From Iris pallida (taxonomy: Eukaryota > Streptophyta > Magnoliopsida > Asparagales > Iridaceae), in the NCBI GenBank assembly GCA_029216955.1, contig JANAVB010004058.1:38501-102500 (forward strand): a DNA stretch of 64,000 bases, written 5' to 3'. Position 1 is the first letter of the stretch; every line of letters starts with the position of its first letter. Of the stretch, positions 56,337 through 64,000 are shown one piece after another. Below the pieces are notes generated by a model. That model saw only the letters and a list, made by a program, of their open reading frames with translations, was not told the DNA's origin and searched no databases. The position numbers were made by a program, and so were the translations under genes.

Positions 56337-57179
56337 AAATGATATCAGAGCTTTCTATCACACCCACTTTTCATTTCAAGGGTATTTTGGTCATTTTGTA
56401 ATTTTAGATTATTTTATTAATTTATTGAATTCATGTGATGATGTGTGGTTTAGTTTGTTGTCTAAGTAGTCTTGATGGGTTTAACCTAGCCAACCATGAC
56501 CTAGAACCTTGATGCCATATTAGAATTAGATTTATTATCATTAGAATTAATTTTAGAATTTATTAGTTATTTTTAGAGTGTTTTAATTGATTTTTAGCTA
56601 TTTTTAGTATCCTTTTTAAAGCCTTTTTGACTTAGGCTTTACTAGCAACTTAGGGAGCCTAGGCCCATGCATCTAACCTAACCCTAATCCCCCTATACCT
56701 AGCCGGCCATAGGCAGCCCCTCCCCTATCATTTGTATTGAAGTTTGTAGCCTCCAAGAAACCCTAGATTTCCCCTCTTCTAAATTCCTAACTTTTGCATC
56801 CAGAGTCTGTTTCTCCTCAAACGAAGTCCATCGTGTTCGTACGAAGAAGAGGATCTTGCTGGAGCAGTAATAGAAAGGTGGTGGAGGCATTCCCTTGAGG
56901 GTACTCGATCGTTGGAGCGCTAGGGGAATCCTTTACATTGAGATCCTTGACTCTCAATAGGTAAATCCTAATCTAGTATAGTTTTTTCGGATTTTTCTTC
57001 ATGATAGTGAGCATCTAGGTGCCCATGACCTGTAGAATTAATTTCGTCCAATTTTGTATTTATTTGGTGTCTGTATCGGACACGTGTCGGCTATTTTTTG
57101 TAGGTGTTCGATGAAATATCGTAATGATTTAATTTCTGATTTCTGTTAAATCTATTTGTATATTTTGGTAGCCCTATAC

Positions 57180-57900
57180 ATGAGGATCACGACCGCTTAG
57201 GTTTTGACACAAATTGGACTCGTGTCCGTGTCCAAACAGGATACGAATGTGCTGCACGCCAGGCCGCACGCGTGCCTTGCTGCTCGGGGGTGATTCCTCG
57301 ACGCACAGGCCACGTGGTCGCGTAAAAATTGACGTGTAGGTGGGAGCCATGACTGAGATCGTGCTCCCGAAGTTTCATGAAGTTTTGTCGAGAAATGAGG
57401 AAGAAATCCCGTCGGCATTGATCGGCCACACGCGCGTGCGCGGGACAGCCGTCGCTGAAATGCGGTTCGTGCGGACACGACACGACACGTGGACACGAAT
57501 CAGGGTGTCCAACATATAGCCCTATACCTACCCTAGCCTAGGACACGAACACGCGACACGAGGTGGGACACACGAGTCCCTAGACTCGATGGCACGCATG
57601 CACGACGCTGTGCATGGGGCTGTGCACGCGAGCACACCCGCACGCGGACGCGCTCTGTGTGCGTGTCGAACACGACATTTGGCCGCTCGCTAACTCGGCC
57701 AGTAGGTCGGGGATGTGTACGCCCAGGTGTACGCGAAGTTTCACGAGATGTGGATCGGAAACGAGCGAGAAATTGGGTTCGCATCGATTCGATTCACGCG
57801 CGTATCGGGTTTCCCGATACGCGTTCGTTGGACACGATACGAACACGGTTTCGACCCAAGGAATACCCGACCACGTCCCACATGTCGAGACCGACCTATT
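57180..57900. other. GC-rich CpG-dense block within the element F LTR
   Basis: Sharply richer in G+C than its flanks, with repeated ACACGA and GGACACGA words. The open frames here on both strands follow from base composition, and I do not regard them as genes. Confidence 0.6.
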
Positions 57901-58144
57901 TGCCAAGTTTCGTGGGTTAATTCTGAGTATTATGAGTTTTGGGTCATTTTGTGAAAATCGGGTTTTTCATTGAATTGGAAATTTGAGATTTATGTGATAT
58001 TTTGATTTCTGAGAATTATGGCGATAAATTCTGAGTTTTTGGTCCTTAGACATTGTTTGAGACTTGTGGGAATCGACTCTTGGGTTGATTCATATTTTCT
58101 AGCCATTTTTAGGCATTTATGGTGTTTTACCTATTTTTTTGTAT

Positions 58145-58156
58145 GTATATATATAT

Positions 58157-58215
<59 letters not shown>

Positions 58216-58228
58216 AATATATATATAT

Positions 58229-58275
<47 letters not shown>
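58145..58275. repeat. (TA)n microsatellite
   Basis: About 130 bp of nearly pure TA repeats with a few T-run interruptions. Confidence 0.95.
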
Positions 58276-58278
<3 letters not shown>

Positions 58279-58862
58279 TTTCTTTATGCCTAATTTCAAA
58301 AATGTGTTTATGTGAGGGTCGAGACTTTGATTTCAGACCTAGGAGCTTACTCCGGGTTCGAGATCGACCTTCGTTGGTTTTATACTTGGTATATACCTAT
58401 ATCTATACATAAGCCTATGTGTATATATATTATATATGTATTTTACTATTGATTGTAATACTTTATACGTGGAATACTCTTGTAGTCTCATTCTATTTTA
58501 TTCTCAGATTTAGACCCATTACCAGCAGCCCCCAACATCGTTCACACTCACAAACCATGTTCCTTTCCTAACTTATATGTATATATATATATATTTGTGT
58601 ATGTATATACATATATATATATCTATGTTAATTGTGATAAATGTATAAATATAGGTAATGTAATAATTGCTTGTGATATGACTATAGGAAGTGTTTGGAC
58701 AGATTAGGATTGTCGTTAGGAGCCTAGTTTGGTCGAATTGGCCGACAACTTGACCAAGTTGACAAAAGTCAACTTTGGGTCAAACTTGATCCAAATCGAC
58801 TCAAACGAACTCCGAATGACCTGAAAATTTGTGTATGACCTAGAAATTAGTAAACGGACTAG

Positions 58863-58936
58863 TTGACCTTGAGTTGACCAAGTTTGACCAGAGTTGACCA
58901 AGTTTGACCAGAGTTGACCAAGGGTTGACTTTGACC
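58863..58936 (+). repeat. TTGACC array at 10-bp spacing
   Basis: TTGACC occurs at 58863, then at 58874, 58884, 58894, 58904 and 58914 in exact 10-bp steps, then TTGACT and TTGACC by 58936. The units alternate TTGACCAAGT and TTGACCAGAG. TTGACC/T is the core of the W-box bound by WRKY factors. Confidence 0.9.
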
Positions 58937-60135
58937 TAGAATCATGTAGAAGTGCATTGTAGGCATTTCTTATGATATGTTAGACCTTGTTGTGACTTGT
59001 GGTTGTTTTAAATAGGTTTACATCACTCCAGTACAGTTACACATCCTCATCAGCAGCTCAGATTGTCAGGCAAGTACATTCTCTGACCGTTTTATTCTTG
59101 CTTGGATACATTTACTTGTTATAGACTAGTTTACTTGTTGTTGTCACGATATATCACGGATTAGTACTATATGGATCTCTTCATGCGATGTTATCCCCTC
59201 GGATACGTCGGGTATATTGTGCTCATATACTTTATCATGTGCATCATCTACTCATTGTATTCATATTTATTCATGTATACTCATGTGACATTCATGTACA
59301 CTCATGATCATGTGAGCCTTCATGTATAACCCAGTGTGCTGTGGACTAGCTATCCATGTGACGCACTACTTTCATGTGCAATAACATAACCTGGACAGAT
59401 CCTTGTGTACTGATTGGGGCAGGGGGAGTATTTATTTGGTTATGTAATCTACACCCTTTTTTATGTGCAACTCCAAACTAGATTTAAGTCATGTATAACC
59501 TAAGCCAGTTTACATAACCATATTGTGCTCTACATCACGTAGTTAGTTCAGTTCTTTATTATATCATGTATACTTATTTTCATATATCATGTTCTCTCTT
59601 TTACAGTCTCATTTCCTTACCAGCAGTTCATGTATATTATTCTGTAGCTTGTTTTATATTTCCTTTCATGTTATAAACTGTGTGAGAGATATGTATTCGT
59701 TCATGTCCTGACTGGGCCTGTTGAAATATTACAGATGATGAGGATTGCTGTGACACTTACTATGGAGCAGGCCTAGTTGACACAGGTGACCTGGACCCTC
59801 AGCAGGATCCAGTAGTCGCTGAGGACTTGCCTTGAGATTATATTAGACTTATATTATCATTTAGTTATGAGACTTTGTGGTCGTATTGAGACTTGTATGG
59901 TGTGGTTTACACCGGGATTTATATTCATATTATAACTCTCTGTTGTGATTATCTTTCTTCTATTCTATCTTAGTTATTGTGATTGAGTAGTACCATTTAT
60001 ATATCATTCTCCATTCGGAGTATTTCCTAGACTGTGTTAGATGTTGGACCCATGACAATGTTCTACCGCCGACACTGCGGTGTAGGCTGGACGTACCCAC
60101 GTCTCGTGCCCTTACACTGGGTACGGGTCATGACA

Positions 60136-60377
60136 CGTTTTTAGTGGTGGCACATGCAGGTCCAATCACAACTAGTATGATTTCATAGTGGTACTCGAAC
60201 TAGAGTATCATTACAGCCTGTAGTAGGATATAAGATATAAGTTAAGGTACTCAATCATATTAGGAAAACTCTTACCTAATTTTTGCTGTTAATTGTCTCC
60301 TTTTGAAAACAACGGTCCTTCTTTGATGATTTTGCTTTTTTTTTAGTAATTGATTCCTTGTTTGATCTGCCTTCAGG
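60136..60377 (+). other. Leader of element F with a doubtful primer-binding site
   Basis: TGGTGGCACATGCAG (60145-60159) has partial likeness to TGGTATCAGAGCCAG, 10 of 15 positions. The rest is an AT-rich untranslated leader. Confidence 0.4.
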
Positions 60378-61700
60378 ATGGTGGAGACACGATCGCAGCG
60401 CTCTGGTCTTAGGGATACCGCTGAGTAGTCTGCCACTTCTTGCCCAACTTAGCAGGACCCAGGGACCACAGTACCTCTTGTTCCAGCTCAGGTGGGCCCG
60501 TCTACAACTTTTGGGGGTGCTCCTCCACCTGTTCCGAGGACTACCCCAGGAGTTTAGGGGATGCTACCACCACCGCCCCAGGGGACAGTTGATGTTGTGC
60601 AGTTTTTTGCCTTCTTGTAGCAGATGATGGAGATGCAACGATGCCAGGCAAAGGACATGAGGCATGGCACTGATAATGTCCATCAGTTAGCGATGGTGCA
60701 GTAGAGAGGGTGGCTGCCCAACTCCAGGAAAGGTAGATCCAGCCATACCAGCCGAGGACTCCAGGTATTCAGGATTTCCAGAAGATACGGTCGCAAGACT
60801 TCAAGGGTACCGAGGGTATCCTATATGCCGACGACTGGATCGAGGATATAGAGGAGATCTTTCGTCTCGCGGAGATACCGGCTAGACTCCAGGTGGAAGC
60901 TACGGGCAGTCAGATGCAGGACCTTGCCCACACTTGGTACCAGACTGACCCCAGGGTTGGTACTACGGGGCATACTTGGGAGGCTTTTAAGAAGCTTTTC
61001 AAGGAGAAGTTCTTCCCCGACATCGCATTTGGCACGTTGGAGACGCAGTTCGAGAACCTGGTTCAAGGGAACTAGACAGTAGAGGAGTACGCCAGAGAGT
61101 TCTGTCGCCTAGGCAGATTTGTGGAGGGCCTTAGCGAGACAATGAAGGCTATGAGGTTCAGGAAGGGCTTGGTTAAGGAAGTTAAGTCCTTAACCAAGAG
61201 CAACAGGAATGCTACATTCGAGAAGATTTTGATGGGAGCTATGGCAGTGGAGGATGATCTGGAACTGAAGACGAAGAGAGGTCGAGATTCACACAGAGCC
61301 AGTGGCAGTGGGGGCCCAGCCAAGAGGCCTCACTATCAGCAGCAGCAGCATCAGTAGAAGCCATTTCAGCAGAAGCAGTTTCAGCAGGCACCGAGACAGC
61401 AGCAGACCATTAGTTGCACCTTCTACAAGAAGCCGGGGCATATATGGAATGAGTGCTGGAAGAGGCTCGGCAATTGCCTAGTTTGTGGTATAGCAGAGGA
61501 CCAGTTGAAAGATTGTCCCATGGCTGCGGGACGTACAGCTCATGGGACAGGATCCAAGGCCCCAGTAGTGCAGCAGAAAGGACCACTGCCGATGCAGCAG
61601 CAGAAGTTCATTCAGCACTAGCAGCAGGCCAAAGGAGGTCAGCAGGGGCGAGATTTCGCCATAGCAGCTGAGGAGTCCGAGCCAGAAGGAGATCTTATAG
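60378..61700 (+). pseudogene. gag: gag of element F (broken)
   Basis: ATG at 60378 opens METRSQ-like text (MVETRSQRSGLRDTAE), then many stops. The core is in another frame, so at least one frameshift lies between. The visible core has LAHTWYQTDP, TWEAFKKLFKEKFFPD and a long basic region (61121-61357), then a glutamine-rich stretch. The zinc knuckle region (about 61414-61520) reads CTFYKKPGHIWNEC, lacking the second cysteine, and CLVCGIAEDQLKDC. It joins protease in frame. Confidence 0.75.
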
Positions 61701-64000
61701 CAGGTTCTATTCTTATCGACACTTTTTTCGCATTCGTATTATTTGATTCGGGTGCTTCCCATAGCTTTGTGTCTGTATCATTTGCCATTAGACACCAGCT
61801 TTCATCTGAAGCATTGCCTAGGACTTGCAAGATCATGACTGGGGGTGGTATTATCCTCGTCCGTGATGTTTGCAAGGATCGAAGAGTAATTTTAGGAGGC
61901 CGAGAATTAGATGTGAGTCTGCTCGTAATGCCATTACCGAACAACGATATTATACTCGGTATGGATTGGTTGAGCAGGCACCATGCCAGTATAGATTATC
62001 ATGGTTGTAGAGTTCTTTTTAGCGTGCCAGGAGAGCCAGAGTTCGAGTTCACCCGGCGGGAGGCAGAGCAGAGCAGCAGAGTTTTCTGCGGAGTTTCAGC
62101 AGAGAAGCAGAGCGTGCCACATCCGCTGATAGCTGTGTTTATGGATGTGTTTCCGGAGAAGTTGCCAGGGTTGCCTCCGGACAGGGATGTGGAGTTCTCT
62201 ATAGACTTGGTACCCAGCACAGAGCCGATATCTCAGCATATCTATAGAGTGAAAAACATTGAGCTTGTGGAGTTGAAGAAGCAGGTGGAAGAATTGCAGG
62301 ACAAGGGCTTCATCCGATCGAGTTCTTCACCGTGGGGTACGCCAGTACTCTTTGTACAGAAGAAGGATGGGTCGGTACGGATGTATATCGACTACAGGGC
62401 ACTCAACAGCCTCACGATCAAGAACAAGTACCCGTTACCGAGGTTCGATGACCTGTTCGATCAGTTGAGCGGAGCAAAGGTATTCTCCAAAATTGATCTG
62501 AGGTCAGGTTATCATCAGGTAAAAGTGAAGAAGGAGGATATTCCGAAGACAGCTTTCAGGACTCGGTATGGCCAGTTTGAGTTCATGGTAATACCGTTTG
62601 GGTTAACTAACGTCCCGGCGATGTTCATGAACTTGATGAACAAGGTATTCCACCAGTATTTGGACAAGTTTATGGTAGTGTTCATCGATGACATCTTGGT
62701 GTATTTGAAGACCCCAGAGGAGTATGCGGAGCATTTGAGAGTGGTTTTAGAGACTCTCAGGAAGGAGCAGCTTTACGGCAAGCTCTCAAAGTGTGAGTTC
62801 TTCTTGGATTGAGTTGATTTCCTAGGTCATATTGTGACCGGAGATGGCATCTCAGTCGACCCAAAGAAGATCAGAGCAGTCGAGACGTGGACAGCACCAA
62901 GTTCAGTTGTAGAGATCAGGAGCTTTCTGGGATTGGCAGGATACTACAGGAGGTTTGTTCAGGATTTCTCACAGATTGCAGAGCCATTGACTAGGCTAAC
63001 CCGGAAGGACGCAGAGTTTATCTGGTCAGAGGAGTGTCAGATTGCTTTTGATGAGTTGAAGAAGCGACTGACTACAGCCCCAATTTTGACATTTCCATCA
63101 GGATCAGGAGGGTTCACTATCTATAGTGACGCCTCAGGAAAGGGTTTGGGTTATGTCTTGCAGCAGCATGGGAAGGTGATTGCCTATACATCCAGGCAGT
63201 TACGTTCGCATGAGAAGAACTATCCTACCCATGATTTGGAGTTGGTGGCAGTTATCTTTGCTCTTAAATTGTGGAAGCACTATCTATACGAAGAGCGTGT
63301 GGAGATCTTTACAGACCACAAAAGCTTGAAGTATGTGTTTACACAGATAAGAGCTCAACATGAGGTAGCACAGATGGTTGGAGTTGATGAAGGACTTCGA
63401 TATTTCATTGCAGTACCATCCAGAGAAGGCCAACGTGGTTGTCGATGCCTTGAGTAGGTACCTGATAGCTATGTGTTTGACGATGGATCGTCACTTATTA
63501 GCAGATTTGGAGATCTTAGGGATCGAGGTGATCATGCCAGGAGTTCAGATGCATATATGGGGCCTTCAGATTTAGTCAGACTTGATGGAGAGGATCAAGT
63601 CAGCTCAGTTTGACGATGTTACTCTGCGGTATATCCGAGAGTAGGTTCGAGCAGGATTGGTGGATGAGGAGTTCGTCATTGCAGAGGAAGAAACATTGAG
63701 GCACGGTTCCAGACTGTGTGTGCCTAGCGGAGAGCTTCGGGAGCAGGTCATGCAGGAGGACCATCGCTGTCCGTACTCTATGCATCCAGGTGCCAACAAG
63801 ATGTATAGAGATTTGAAAAAGCATGTATGGTGGTATGGGATGAAGCGGGAAGTAGGACGCTTCGTAGCCAGGTGTCTAGTCTGTTAGCAGGTTAAGGCAG
63901 AGAGGCAGTGGCCAGGAGGACTGTTGCAGCCATTGCCCATTCCGGAGTGGAAGTGGGAGCACATCACGATGGATTTTGTTTCTGGATTGCCGCGTTCACC
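61701..64000 (+). pseudogene. pol: pol of element F: protease, RT, RNase H, integrase (partial, broken)
   Basis: The protease active site FDSGASHSF is near 61743, followed by [13 protein letters not shown] runs about 62280-62810, with [30 protein letters not shown] and catalytic FIDD (about 62683). A TGA follows EFFLD at 62812. RNase H continues in the same frame ([34 protein letters not shown]) and is thrown out of frame near 63370. The integrase finger is at about 63760-63885 (HPGANKMYRDLKK...CLVC, with a TAG directly after). The core starts at [13 protein letters not shown] and is cut by the window end. Confidence 0.88.

Larger units (their letters stand above)
56356..60135 (+). repeat. 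5' LTR of element F (about 3.8 kb)
   Basis: The left edge TATCACACCCAC is taken as a mutated TGTCACACCC start. The right edge is GGTACGGGTCATGACA. Inside are a GC-rich, CpG-dense block (57180-57900), a long (TA)n tract, and a 10-bp-phased TTGACC array. No second LTR is available to confirm the edges. Confidence 0.55.
56356..64000 (+). mobile_element. Element F: chromovirus-like Ty3/gypsy retrotransposon (5' part)
   Basis: A 3.8-kb LTR is followed by gag, protease, RT, RNase H and integrase in gypsy order. The window ends in the integrase core. Several stops are TAG where CAG is expected, and there are at least two frameshifts, so the copy is inactive. The RT region ([38 protein letters not shown]) is of the Tekay/Del kind. 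The chromodomain that would settle the clade lies beyond the window. Confidence 0.82.

Noticed and set aside
57187..57973. Overlapping open frames of 79-119 residues on both strands
   Set aside because: GC-rich, stop-poor block of an LTR; arginine/threonine-rich text from ACACGA repeats; no domain or start context.
58018..58299. Open frames rich in Ile-Tyr on both strands
   Set aside because: They are translations of a TA microsatellite.

Overview
The window is plant nuclear DNA made almost entirely of nested LTR retrotransposons. The evidence is Ty3/gypsy pol genes carrying a second, archaeal-type RNase H (the mark of the plant Tat lineage), a Ty1/copia element whose LTR has the usual TCCCACATCGG and CTATAAATAG signals, and chromovirus-like elements with 3-4 kb LTRs. 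I see no ordinary host gene, tRNA or rRNA. The species cannot be named from the sequence; a large-genome flowering plant, heterochromatic region, is the reasonable reading.

Layout. (1) Positions 1-380 and 29755-38717 appear to be one old minus-strand Tat element (C), split by a plus-strand Tat element A (381-29754, LTRs 381-1422 and 28714-29754). A is split inside gag by a minus-strand Tat element B (3421-20589, LTRs 3421-4566 and 19392-20589, perfect 5-bp target duplication GCTAT). A, B and C belong to one broad family: all begin gag with a MATLL-type peptide whose codons lie in the primer-binding site, and all share the order gag, RT, RNase H, archaeal RNase H, integrase. Only B retains a recognisable protease. 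(2) 38718-42149 and 48929-53321 are AT-rich, decayed retroelement sequence. (3) 42150-48928 is a complete copia element (D) with target duplication TGATA and one damaged gag-pol gene. (4) 53322-56336 is a 3-kb chromovirus-type LTR (E). (5) 56356-64000 is the 5' part of a chromovirus-like gypsy element (F): 3.8-kb LTR, gag, protease, RT, RNase H, and integrase running off the window.

How the parts work together. In B the sense genes (gag, protease, RT, RNase H, integrase, minus strand) fill 19.4-10.2 kb. The space between pol and the 3' LTR holds a convergent gene on the opposite strand (4856-9675) with its own TATA box, two apparent introns, a plant-mobile-domain-like region and a coiled-coil tail. 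A has an antisense gene in the same place with a different, shorter product.

The most unusual signal is a short element-specific word that recurs in three unrelated parts of each element. In B the word is CATACGCT/AGCGTATG: in a 38-bp array in U3, in an alanine-tyrosine-alanine run coded in gag, and as inverted pairs in a 45-bp array inside intron 1 of the antisense gene. In A the word is GGCGCA/TGCGCC: in U3, in gag, and as inverted pairs in a 76-bp array beside the antisense gene. This resembles a self-recognition site set, comparable in principle to VANC protein and its motifs in VANDAL transposons. That comparison is inference. All genes here carry stops or frameshifts, so these copies are fossils or depend on helpers.
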